A stretch of DNA of 64,000 nt from Beroe forskalii (lineage: Eukaryota; Ctenophora; Nuda; Beroida; Beroidae), in assembly GCA_011033025.1 (NCBI GenBank), contig WFMF01000022.1:496001-560000 (forward strand), in the 5' to 3' direction. Positions 24,001-33,717 of this stretch are shown piece by piece. The position numbers were made by a program, and so were the translations under genes. A model generated the notes under the pieces. The model ran no database searches. It was not told where the DNA came from and was given only the letters and a program-made list of their open reading frames with translations. Numbering within the stretch: position 1 is the stretch's first letter; every line of letters starts with the position of its first letter.

Positions 24001-27000
24001 TAAAATTTGCAAGCCTAGCTAATAAAAAATGATAATTTTGTTCTCATGCACATTTAGTTATGATTTCAAAGCATCATTTCTTGACTGAATGTTACTGATC
24101 AAATTTCAATTTTTCTAGATTTAAATCTGTAGTGAAAGGCATGCAGTTTAACTGTGTCATATCATTGGCTATTTTTTGGCATCTTTCAGCTGATGCTTTG
24201 GATTTACCTCTAAGATGTGTCTTTTAGATGGATGCTTCTCAAAGACTACCTCTAAATTGGGCGTCTTTAAAATGACAATTCCTTAAAAGACTGCTATGTT
24301 ACTAACAGCTCTAGGTGATTTTCAAAGACTACCTCTAAGATTGGCGTCTTGAGGCCAAAGGCGTTGTCTTAGATAGTTAGATGGGCGTCCTTAAGCTGAT
24401 GCTTCTCAAAGACTACCCCTAAGACTGGCGTCTTTTAGCTGATGCTTCTCAAAGACTACCCCTAAGACTGGCGTCTTTTAGCTGATGCTTCTCAAAGACT
24501 ACCCCTAAGACTGGCGTCTTTTAGCTGATGCTTCTCAAAGACTACCTCTAAGATTGGCGTCTTTTAGCTGATGCTTCTCAAAGACTACCCATAAGACTGG
24601 CGTCTTTTAGCTGATGCTTCTCAAAGACTACCTCTAAGACTGGCGTCTTTTAGCTGATGCTTCTCAAAGACTACCCCTAAGACTGGCGTCTTTTAGCTGA
24701 TGCTTCTCAAAGACTACCTCTAAGTTATACCCCTGTCTCACATGAAAACCCTTAAGACACTCTTCAATCACTTGTTGCGCAAGAATCGCGAAATTTCTTC
24801 TTCGTCCGGCAAGTTACGAACCCGTAAATCCGTAAAGCTTTCACCTTTTCAATTTCAGGGGTAGACCTAGAATTCAGGCACAAGCCATGTAGTGAAAAAG
24901 CGTGTACCGTGAGTGTTCCACACATTTTGGGGGTCGAAAAAGTAACAAGTTCAAATGACCTATGATGTTCTATAACAAACCAAAAAGTAAGCCTTCAAAT
25001 GCTATCTGTGAAGTACTTACAAAATACGAATTAAGTAGTTCAATGTTGCTATGTACATTGTACAGTCACGTCAAACCAAGATCGCAATAAAATTATTTTA
25101 TGCCAACCAAATATTACAATTTACACCCTGAACGGACTCTGAACCTCTTTTTTTCCAGGGGTGGTAACTCTGAACGGCTGTGGCTAGTTCGCACTGAGTC
25201 AGGGCAGGAAATAAGAATTGACTACGGACCCGGTGCAGTCTGTCATGAAAAAAGGCAGCATTCGGTACAGGTGGAACTGGGGCACTTTTACCTGTGGAAT
25301 TTCACCCTTACTGCTACTGCAACTCACATCTACCTTACTCTCAATGGTAATATGCACCTCAGTTCTTAGTAAACTTGTAAAATATAGAGAATATGCGAAA
25401 TTATGATTTCGCTGATGGCTCTTTAGATCCTTGTGATCACCACCGTCTGTGCTATATTTAGGTAGAATACCAGTGCAAGGCAGCAGTCCTCTTACCGCCC
25501 CTCGGCAACAGTCCATATTCATCAACAGAGGACTTTGGTGCCAGCCATTGATCTGTATTGAACTAAACTCCTGGATTTCAGCAATCAGCTGAACTTCACT
25601 TGTTCCCAGGGGAATCGGTAAGGGAACCACACCAGCGTGATTACAAGGACACCGACAAGACGCATTGCCACCACCAAGTGCTTAATGTTGTGGAATTCAT
25701 GTTTTACGCTGGCAGTAGTCGTCCAGTGGACATCCAATACAGGATATCTCGTAGCAAATATATCAATGAAGTCACAATGAACAATAGTATGTGTCTGTTA
25801 CATTTGGGTTGTAAATTCTTAAATGTAATATTGAGTTCAAATTCACAGTATTTAATTGGGAGACGTGATCAGTGTAATTTCTAAAGTTTATGAAATCATT
25901 GTTCCATTATTGTTTATCCATGATAATGGATGGGTGGAAGAGCAGGAGAGTTGGAAATAGTGTAGAGGGAGCACCCAGATCACACCAAAACTCATCGTTA
26001 AACAGCATGGAACAGACACAACAATCACCATAAAACATTCTCTAGCAACCACCCATTGTTACAAAACGTGAAAACTGTATACATGGTCATCCATAGCAAC
26101 CAAAGACCTTAAACCAGCAAATGCAATTAGTAGCAACATCCAAAAGCAAACGACAATTCCATATTTGGTATCCATCCATGGAGGAACACGACATATAACC
26201 TCATTCATTTTTACTTTATCTCTCTCCTCTGACCCTAACCATAACACTAACCTAACTCAAACCCTTGACACTAACCCTGACCATAACCTTTGCCTATAGT
26301 AGAAATATCATGGGGTGAAGTGTCGTTAGATAAAACACTTAAATGTTCCGAGGTAAGATGTCCGTTCCCCATCCATGACAATCAACATAACAGTCACCTG
26401 CCATATTAGCATATTGAGGTTCATGTTCCAATTTTCTAAATCACCAACCAAGATCTATGCCTTACTGAGAAATAAAGGTCAGCGGTTTCTATACCTTGTA
26501 ACTTCTTAACTTGAAATTGAATTTTGTTGGGAGATCGAGTTAACGTAGATATCTTAATTATTCGTGTTATCTAAAACAGTTTCAGCAAGACATACAATCA
26601 TGCCTTAGCGCGTTCAGAAGAGAACAGCAATCAAGAAGGATCTTCGATTTTGTAGGTTTATGATATAAACGGGGTTGCATTGTGGAGATGGGGTTGAATT
26701 GGGGATATGGGGTTGCATTGTGGAGATGGGGTTGCATTGTGGAGATGGGGTTGCATTGTGGAGATGGGGTTGCATTGTGGAGATGGGGTTGCATTGTGGA
26801 GATGGGGTTGCATTGTGGAGATGGGGTTGCATTGTGGCGATGGGGTTGCATTGTGGAGATGGGGTTGCATTGTGGAGATGGGGTTGCATTGTGGAGATGG
26901 GGTTGCATTGTGGCGATGGGGTTGCATTGTGGAGATGGGGTTGCATTGTGGAGATGAAGTTGCATTGTGGAGATGGGGTTGCATTGTGGAGATGGGGTTG

Positions 27001-30000
27001 CATTGTGGAGATGGGGTTGCATTGTGGAGATGGGGTTGCATTGTGGAGATGGGGTTGCATTGTGGAGATGGGGTTGCATTGTGGAGATGGGGTTGCATTG
27101 TGGAGATGGGGTTGCATTGTGGAGACAGGTTGCATTGTGGAGATGGGGTTGCATTGTGGAGATGGGGTTGCATTGTGGAGATGGGGTTGCATTGTGGAAA
27201 TGGGGTTGCATTGTGGAGATGGGGTTGCATTGTGGAGATGGGGTTGCATTGTGGAGATGGGGTTGCATTGTGGAGATGGGGTTGCATTGTGGAGATGGGG
27301 TTGCATTGTGGAGATGGGGTTGCATTGTGGAGATGGGGTTGCATTGTGGAGACGGGGTTGCATTGTGGAGATGGGGTTGCATTGTGGAGACGGGGTTGCA
27401 TTGTGGAGATGGGGTTGCATTGTGGAGATGGGGTTGCATTGTGGAGATGGGGTTGCACAGTGTAGATGGGATTGTGTAGAATATGAGGCTGCATTGTGTA
27501 GATGGGGTTGCGTAGTGGAGGTGGTGTACGTGCATTTCAATAGTGAGGAAAACCACTCTCTGTTTAGGGTCTAAATTCAGCATCATGTGATTGTGTTTCA
27601 TAGCCCTTCTCATTATTTCAGAGGCTTACTCCTAATTAACCAGTTTTCCCAAATAGGTATCATCTTCTTTATAAGATTTCCATTTTATTCTTAACCATAC
27701 TCCCTTAAACAGGATATCATTTACTTTAACTAATGCTCCGTTGTCCCAGGTATTTCCTGCTTCGGACGCGCGGTATTCGTCGGTACTCGGTCGTGCCTCT
27801 CCTGCTATAAGATACGACAATACTGACACCTCCTTTTACTACCGATAGATCCAGGACGGCCGACGGCAGGACTTAATCAAAGATTCATCTGTTAGGATGT
27901 TCGTTACCCGGACACTCATATTTTCCTCTGTAGTAACCATCTTTTTACTTTTTTAGCTTGTCATATTGCAGAGTACTCACATTTATTGTAGCCCTAGAAG
28001 CCACTTCCTATGATTCTTTATTTTTATGCTGTTTTTAGTATTTGAACATTGTTTATTTCGAGTTTTATCTTTCCCTTTAATAGTTCCGACTCCCATGTGA
28101 TTCTAAACTCTAAAGACTGAGTATCTTGGAGCTCAGTGACTGAAGTAACTGTTCTCTATTTATGGTAAATGTCACAAGGAGCCCATCTCGGCCCTGTCTC
28201 ACTATAGTAATAGAAGAGTTAGGGGAGTCCATTCACTCAAATATGTAAATAATTGAGCAATAGTGTCGTTGACAGCAAAATTTCTAGAATTTTATTGAGG
28301 GCACCTTATAGTTAGCCTAACGTCCAAACGGGGAAACGGGTAAATATAGAATTCTTATATAGACCAAAACTCAAATTCTTATGAGATCAAATTCTCATAA
28401 AATACAAAATTAATTTTGCTCATCCCTTTCAGTCCTGACAGTATCATCCAGACTCCAGTTAAGCAGTTAGAGAGTAGCTGCTGGGCTATATCGAGCACCG
28501 AAGGGGGAGGGGGGGTAACAGTGATAGTTTACGAAGTGAAGTGTCGCCCTGAGGAGTTTGTCGATCTGGCGTGGTTCCACGTTAGCGAACCGTTAAGCTA
28601 ACATACATTCAATGTGTAAATTGAGTTATTAGAATATGTGGATATGTTTTGATTAACTTCTATTTGTAACCAAAATCTTGCATATGAAGGCCTCCTGACA
28701 GGCGGTACCCAAAATCCTGTCAAATAGAGCATGGAATCTGTGTAAGGCCTGTCTGAAGCCTGTCACAAACCTTTTCCCCAACCTGTCACAAAGATAGTTT
28801 AAAATGTAGCAAACCTTTTCCCCGACCTGTCACAAAGATAGTTTTAAAATGTAGCAAACCTTTTCCCCGACCTGTCACGAATATAGTTTTAAAATGTAGC
28901 AAACCTGTCCAAAACTTGTCATGGAGTTTGTAACTTCTACTAAACGGGGACGGATCTACAAGAGATCCAGGAAGAGATAGATTTGTAAAAAAAGTTGCAA
29001 ATCCTGTTCAAAATCATTTCTAAACCCGTCCAAAACTTGTCTGTGAATAGTCAAAAACCCTGTCGCAACCTGTTCAGAGCCTGTCAACAAAAAAGTGGAC
29101 GGGATACCGCCAGTCAAAAGGCCTAGTCTGGCTCCAGGGCCTGGCCGTTGAATTATTCAGCAAAGAATTTTTCACAAAATTTATGTCTTGCCCAAACCAT
29201 GCCCGACCTCTTGTCCTACGAATGCCCGAAATTTGCATCGACAGGTCACCATTACACCGATTTTCCAACTTACCGGTTAACTGTGATGAGGCAAATGCTG
29301 AAGAGGGAAGTGAAGATACAGGTGTTCACGCAGAAGCCGGAGATATTGCACATGACCTGAAAAATACTGGTTGATTTTCAGATTTTCAAGGGCGAGCAGA
29401 ATGGTTTTATTAACAAACTCGTGGTAAAAAATTAGTGTCTGTATTTTAAATTGAGAGAAGTAAAGGAAGTTCAAACACTTTATCAATGACACATATATAG
29501 CATTGAGAAGATAATACGTTCTGTTATAATTACATGGAACTAACGTTTCCGAAGATCCAGCTGCGCTGTTGAGACATGGCTATGGCAGAGAAAGGGATGC
29601 CCATGGAGCCCATGATGATGTCCACCAGACAGAGACTCAGCGTGAACACCGTCGTCACAGACTGCTCGTTCCTCAGCCTTACCATCAGGTAGATCTGAAA
29701 CAGGGCAGCATGTAAGTTCTTCCTTACGAAACATATTTATTAGGAACGACATTTTGAGGATTTTACGAAAAAATCACCATATTTTTGAACCCCGTAAGAT
29801 TGAAAATGACATCATACGTTAACATGGGAAATATTGAAAAATACCATATTTTCGAACCCCCAAAATTTCGGTCGCCAGAATTATCGTGTCAAAATAATCA
29901 TATACAAATCCACTTTGTTTATTGCATGTCGTAGCTCAAGCCGGAGCACGCTGCTTGCAGCTTTTAATATCCCTTATTGCTTCGTAGTTGCACTTGATCC

Positions 30001-31270
30001 TAATGATAAATAACAAGGCTGTCCTATGGGAATTGTCTTGAACATATGCTCATATAGTCATGCGGTGTATGAAAAGAGATGGTTATTAAAAGCAGGTAAA
30101 GCAGGGTCTGAGAGCGCCCTAACAAGGCACTCAATGATCAATCGCCCCATGAGAGCGCCCTAACAAGGCACTCAATCATCAATTGCCACAAAGCAGGGTG
30201 TGAGAGCGCCCTAACAAGGCACTCAATGATTAATCGTCATATAATCTGAGTGAAAAGAAGCGGGCAAATCGGTAGTTTCTAAGAACCTAGCTCTAGTTCA
30301 TTGCAGGATCATGACCTACAAATATAAGTTTGTTTGTTTGTTTGAAAACCCACGGTGCGGCTGGCAATGTGCTATCCACTGGATCACCATTGTGACGATA
30401 TTTATTATTGACCACAGTCCACGCCAATATACGCCATTCGTGTGACAACAGTGTCATTAAATTAAGTGTCTTCCACCATATACTGGTATGATAGTGGCGA
30501 CTACGACTCTCTAGGTTGAGAGTAATATTAATTGCCATGACTGTCAATGGGAACAGCTGATGCCTGATTAATACACTGTATTAATTCATCATGCAGCGGA
30601 CTGGTCAATAGATCCATTTGCACTACCAGTAAAATTCAGCGCTGGAATTAATCTGTATTCCAATTTCCAGGGCGGCAGGGCGCGAATTGTGTTCTATAAA
30701 CGCGGTGTAATGCTGTAATGCAACACATTGGATTAATCAATGGCATTGCTACAATCCTCATAGCCTCGACAAAAGCATCGTATAAATACAGGAGAGGATG
30801 CCTGGGTAGTGGAAATGCCAAGAAATGCTTTTATCAGGGATTCTTATCACGTAAATTATATTATAGCCACAACATTGCATCATGAAGCGAAGGTATGAAA
30901 ATATTCTACAGTAATTATAGAACCCTCTGAGGTTTTTATCAGTGTCCGTCATACTTGTTATAAATAAACACTTGCCTGATCAGGTCCTTATTGGTTTAGA
31001 CCCTCACCTTTCGGACTGGATGAATCCTTCAGGCTGCGCCCTCAGAAAGTATCCAAAAATAGACCTGATAGGTGCAAAGCAAGGTTTTCTGAAATATTCA
31101 ACAGGATCAACCAATAAGTACTGATATTGACTCTGACATTATTGTATTAAAGCTCCTACCTCGAGTCCATTGAAGAGCAACACTAGAATGACGAGTGTGA
31201 AGAGGCACACCGAGAGTATCTTATCCAGTGTGGGGTCGTAGTAGTCGTTATCATAAACCGGATCACTCAT
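15056..31270 (-). CDS. Rhodopsin-family (class A) G protein-coupled receptor, orphan
   Basis: Seven exons join in phase: 31270-31160, 29694-29545, 29356-29274, 16713-16552 (or 16548), 16354-16226, 15813-15666 and 15403-15056, about 376 residues. Class A hallmarks are visible in order: TM1 Asn (LLFNGLE), TM2 Asp (SLCLVDIIMG), ECL1 Trp (SWIFGN), TM3 Cys (VMCNISGF), NRY in place of DRY at the end of TM3 (ITVNRYLALVFP, split by the 12.5-kb third intron), TM4 Trp (VVVVWLAGS), ECL2 Cys (TTLCSW), TM5 Pro (LLIVVPFC) and TM7 NPxxY (LFNPSLY). The C-terminal tail is about 90 residues and basic. TM6 reads IIAAFIISYFCYY and lacks the usual CWxP toggle, so activation may differ. It is a plasma-membrane receptor coupling to heterotrimeric G proteins; the ligand is unknown. 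The exon 4/5 junction is ambiguous by one or two residues. Confidence 0.92.
16930..17290. repeat. C/G-homopolymer repeat (GGGGCC...CTAG...GGGGGGCC), two copies
   Basis: Two related blocks (about 16955-17022 and 17210-17275) each contain GCCCCCCCTA, a T-rich AGATTTTTCTAG core and GGGGGCCTTTTGAAAACTA. Both are strongly self-complementary, and a further CCCCCCTAAGGGGGGCC palindrome closes the second. This lies in GPCR intron 3, just upstream of exon 4 on the minus strand. It is probably a small inverted-repeat mobile element; ends were not resolved. Confidence 0.6.
17367..17668. mobile_element. hAT-like MITE (CAGGCCCGTAGCC termini)
   Basis: The left end reads CAGGCCCGTAGCCAGG and the right end CCTGGCTACGGGC, an inverted repeat of the 'CAG..GTAGCCAGG' type seen in many animal hAT-derived MITEs. 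Subterminal C/G runs are present on both sides. The 8 bases flanking each end do not match, so no target duplication was confirmed; the right terminus may be truncated or mutated. It sits in GPCR intron 3. Confidence 0.6.
18880..18930. repeat. Short tandem repeat of GCGCTCAGTT
   Basis: Five near-identical 10-bp units (GCGCTCAGTT, one as GCACCCAGTT). Dispersed and inverted versions (TGAGCGCAA) continue to about 19170, giving a wider zone of GAGCGC-based repeats. Confidence 0.8.
19465..19735. repeat. Palindromic CCAAT minisatellite, small upstream cluster (about 6 units)
   Basis: Six units of roughly 50 bp with the core TTGATTGGAATCCAATCAA, separated by about 1.1 kb from the main array at 20.87-22.5 kb. 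The end units carry substitutions in the core (TTGACTGGGATCCAATCAA). The intervening DNA is unrelated unique sequence, so this is either a displaced piece of the array or an insertion has split it. Confidence 0.9.
20872..22515. repeat. Palindromic double-CCAAT minisatellite (about 34 units, about 50 bp)
   Basis: Each unit contains TTGATTGGAATCCAATCAA, a perfect 9-bp inverted repeat around a single central A, giving ATTGG and CCAAT boxes back to back. The spacers fall into two main types: CGAACACCGAGAAGAATACG and CAAACACCGAATAGAACACA. The spacers vary in length and sequence more than the palindromic core does. It lies in the 12.5-kb third intron of the GPCR gene. Open frames through it are trivial consequences of the repeat. 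CCAAT is the NF-Y recognition core, but binding here is inference. Confidence 0.95.
22516..23404. other. Unique intronic sequence of the GPCR gene
   Basis: No convincing exon. A short frame MSEVNKRALNKLIADYEEVI begins at the ATG near 22593 and stops after about 30 codons. It resembles the first helix of SANT/Myb-like DNA-binding domains in transposon proteins but is too short to call. Confidence 0.35.
23405..23928. repeat. 17-bp minisatellite containing GGTAAGTTA
   Basis: About 30 units alternating GGTTTGGAGGTAAGTTA, GGTTGTGAGGTAAGTTA and GGTTTGGAGTCAAGTTA. On the plus strand most copies include GAGGTAAGT, which matches the consensus 5' splice donor. The host GPCR gene is transcribed from the other strand, so these would act only in plus-strand transcripts. 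Confidence 0.95.
24183..24728. repeat. 43-bp minisatellite (AGCTGATGCTTCTCAAAGAC...)
   Basis: Eight well-preserved units of AGCTGATGCTTCTCAAAGAC followed by TACCCCTAAGACTGGCGTCT and TTT fill about 24390-24728. Degenerate units reach back to about 24183. Each unit can pair CAAAGAC with GTCTTTT, giving a small hairpin per unit. It lies in GPCR intron 3. Confidence 0.95.
25159..25786 (+). CDS. Two exons of an unrecognised gene nested in the GPCR intron (partial)
   Basis: Exon a, 25159-25346, follows a strong CTTTTTTTCCAG acceptor and ends at AATG|GTAATA. Exon b, 25610-25786, follows TTGTTCCCAG and ends at AATA|GTATGT. Exon a ends and exon b starts in phase 1, and both remain open across the join (62 and 58 codons). 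The peptide has beta-strand character (HFYLWNFTLTATATHIYLTL; VVEFMFYAGSSRPVDIQYRI), as in an extracellular beta-sandwich domain, but I do not recognise the family. It runs opposite to the GPCR gene inside that gene's third intron. No first exon was located. The splice agreement supports it; a decayed gene is still possible. Confidence 0.45.
26680..27465. repeat. 19-bp minisatellite GGGGTTGCATTGTGGAGAT (about 41 units)
   Basis: Near-perfect tandem copies of a 19-bp unit with a few GGCGAT, GGAAAT or GGAGAC variants. Because 19 is not a multiple of three and the unit has no stop codon in any frame on either strand, long frames stay open in all six frames and encode the same 19-residue peptide in permuted order (plus strand GVALWRWGCIVE..., minus strand HNATPSPQCNPIST...). 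These are not taken as genes. It lies in GPCR intron 3. Confidence 0.97.
28433..28601 (+). CDS. Possible terminal exon of the nested plus-strand gene
   Basis: After CATCCCTTTCAG an open frame (entry phase 2) runs to TAA at 28599-28601 and includes VKQLESSCWAISSTEGGGG and VTVIVYEVKCRPEEFVDLAW. The composition is protein-like and the acceptor is good, but the phase does not follow directly from the exon at 25610-25786, so at least one exon would be missing between them. It could also be unrelated to that gene. Low confidence. Confidence 0.3.
28735..28925. repeat. 45-bp tandem repeat (AAATGTAGCAAACCTTTTCC), about 3 units
   Basis: Three copies of AAATGTAGCAAACCTTTTCC followed by CCGACCTGTCACAAAGATAG, the last diverged. 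Related CCTGTC-AAA phrases continue to about 29090. It lies between the array-rich part of GPCR intron 3 and exon 3. Confidence 0.8.
30100..30235. repeat. Tandem repeat GAGAGCGCCCTAACAAGGCA, 3 units
   Basis: Three units of GAGAGCGCCCTAACAAGGCA followed by CTCAATGATCAATCGCC, spaced about 48-61 bp apart. They lie in the first intron of the GPCR gene (between the exons at 31160 and 29694). Confidence 0.85.
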
Positions 31271-32430
31271 CCTGACTTCCTAAATCTGATGCAAGGGTTG
31301 GGGTTAAGCAAAGGAGGGATGTGAGGTCCTAGGGCAAAGATGAAGAGTTATAGGGTTATGCGAAGTTAATAATCAATTTTAAAGGAAGGGCAAGGATTAA
31401 GCGTGATAGGAATTCCTGTAGTTGTGGTAAACTAGAAATGCCCCATCGGCCGTCCGACCACCATACGGAAGGGATATAGTTATATACCGTAAGAAGGCAC
31501 GAAGAACTGACTAACTCAAAAGTCATTTAAATAATATATACCTCCACGCCGTTGGGAAGAATTGGTAAAACCACGGGTAATGGATACGTGATCGATATGA
31601 AAATTATATTTTTATAGCCTATAGGCCCAAAGGATGGGCTGCAGAGGCGATGGCATGAGGAGTGGGTGGTAAACAACTGGGAAAATAAACGATAAAATTC
31701 AGTTTCCGAGTAAAATCATATGTCTAATGCGGCAGCAAGGAAAAACCTGGTCGTTTATCTGTGTGTAAAACGAATAAACAAAAGTATCGTGTGCTATAAA
31801 ATCCAGAGCAACCCAGTGTTTTTACACCAAATCCCATCGCTTATACCTCTTATGCCTTAAGTAGGATCTCTAATGCTCACGTGCGTGCCCGTAACAACAG
31901 CTCCACTTTATATCCCACTCAAATATCACATCCGAGGCTATAGCAGAGCTTATACTTCATCTGCAATTACTCGCTTCTTAGCTGCTATACATACTCTATA
32001 TAATGTGCAAATAAAAGTCTTAATTCTGCTTCTGAGTATGTGTTGTGTGGCTGAATAGCTGCTGAAGCTTGCTGTGAGGTATGAAGAGCTAGCAGGCGCA
32101 TATAATGTCTCATGGCCATTAATCAAGATAAAAAAGAAGACAACACGACGTATAATGTGCAGTTCATTATCCCGCGAGAAGGAAGAATGTGCTGAGAAAA
32201 TTCTTGGTATTTTCCAAGCACAGGGATATAACAGCTAAATCTCGATGCCAGCACTTCAATACAGCTGCTTAGAATCATAAGAGGTTATCCGGGTTATAGC
32301 CAGGAATATATCGCAATAAAAATATCTAGATAAACGCAAAATATTACGTCTGAGGAGAATTATATGAACATTCAACATATATTTAACAGTAGCTTGATAC
32401 GGTCCACGCTCAGCCAAATGCAGAAAGATG
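31271..32430. other. Upstream region of the GPCR gene
   Basis: Contains the presumed promoter and 5' UTR of the minus-strand GPCR. The start codon at 31270 is preceded on the minus strand by an untranslated stretch; no TATA box or start site was identified with confidence. No other gene was recognised. Confidence 0.35.
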
Positions 32431-32434
32431 TTTT

Positions 32435-32543
32435 AGCGGACATTATATGGTCGGTCCTTATTTGGGCAGACTGCGGACATGATAATCATAGGCGCAAGAG
32501 CCTCCAGCACCCATGTTATGGCCGACCAAATAATGTCCGCGGT
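32435..32543. mobile_element. Small inverted-repeat element (GCGGACATTAT termini)
   Basis: The ends GCGGACATTATATGGTCGG and CCGACCAAATAATGTCCGC form a 19-bp inverted repeat with one mismatch, enclosing about 70 bp. This is the size and form of a short MITE. No unambiguous target duplication was found. Confidence 0.6.
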
Positions 32544-32796
32544 AACTAGGTACACACAGCAGCTAAATACAGTCCATGCTCGGTGCAATGTAGAGAGAAT
32601 TTACGGGTAGAGAGAATCACGCAGAATGCTGATGACATTTGCTTGACAGGTAACTCGATAGAGTGAATTGCCAATGGGAGAGAGCTGCAATGATTACCCA
32701 CACTAGCAATCATGTACCTGAAATTACCTGGTATTGGATGCACGCGCGCGCGCTGAGTCATGTTTGTCCGACATTCATGCTCGTTAGTGATACAAC

Positions 32797-32832
32797 AGAT
32801 GTATATGGCTTAGCGCTAAGCCATATACATCT
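32797..32832. repeat. Perfect 36-bp palindrome
   Basis: AGATGTATATGGCTTAGC is followed immediately by its exact reverse complement GCTAAGCCATATACATCT, with no spacer. It lies 6 bp before the much larger inverted repeat at 32839. Confidence 0.95.
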
Positions 32833-32838
32833 AAAAAA

Positions 32839-33313
32839 TTTATGTAACATAAGTATGGCTATGTTACATAAAATTAGGGTCGTATCTAACATATTTAGGC
32901 AGGTTAGGAGAAATTTAGGTCACATATCTATGCAAGTTAAAATATGTTACATATTTAGGTAAGTTTGGAGAAATTTAACTAACATATTTATACAAGTTTA
33001 GACTCGTATATTTAAGTTACATATTTATGTGAGTTGACTCGAGGTTATGTTACATATTTATACGAGTTTGCGTGGGGTGGCATAACTCGTATAAATATGT
33101 AACATAACCTCGAGTTAACTCACATAAATATGTAACTTAAATATACGAGTCTAAACTTGTATAAATATGTTAGTTAAATTTCTCCAAACTTACCTAAATA
33201 TGTAACATATTTTAACTTGCATAGATATGTGACCTAAATTTCTCCTAACCTGCCTAAATATGTTAGATACGACCCTAGTTTTATGTAACATAGCCATACT
33301 TATGTTACATAAA
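32839..33313. repeat. 475-bp near-perfect hairpin (arms about 230 bp, 15-nt loop)
   Basis: The left arm (32839-33068) and right arm (33084-33313) are near-exact reverse complements around a 15-nt spacer TGCGTGGGGTGGCAT. One clear mismatch is TTAGGGTCG versus the complement of CGACCCTAG. Each arm is itself built from repeated TATGTAACATA and ACATATTTA phrases. No protein is encoded. It directly abuts the perfect palindrome at 33316. Confidence 0.95.
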
Positions 33314-33315
33314 AT

Positions 33316-33479
33316 TTCTACCATTCCGTTAATAGTTGAACAGACAAAATTTAAACTACAATACTCTTCAGTCTTCATTGAAACATTTGGGCTTACTAGT
33401 AAGCCCAAATGTTTCAATGAAGACTGAAGAGTATTGTAGTTTAAATTTTGTCTGTTCAACTATTAACGGAATGGTAGAA
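33316..33479. repeat. Perfect spacerless 164-bp palindrome
   Basis: The 82 bases at 33316-33397 are followed directly by their exact reverse complement at 33398-33479, centred on ACTAGT. I compared both arms base by base and found no mismatch. The outer ends read TTCTACCATTCCG and CGGAATGGTAGAA. Confidence 0.95.
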
Positions 33480-33717
33480 TCACAAGAGTTGTGAATATTG
33501 TACATGTCCATTGTCCAATGGACACCGAATTGTCTGACATCATGCCAATTTTTCGATGGTTCCATTGAATTCACTTTGGTAATTGTGCTCAATTGATCTA
33601 TCCTGGAGACGGATCGATTGGAAGCCAAATGTGTCCAATATACATATCAAGATATAAAATATCCAAAGGACACCAAAAATAGATTCAAGGAATTAAGAAT
33701 TCAAAGCAAGAAAAACA

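Noticed and set aside
26225..26295. Interstitial telomere-like CTAACC repeats
   Set aside because: The words (CCTAACC, ACCATAAC) are irregular and few; no tandem telomere unit is present.
26582..27613. Open frames of 250-343 codons on both strands
   Set aside because: They follow entirely from the 19-bp tandem repeat, which has no stop codon in any frame; no splice or start context supports them.
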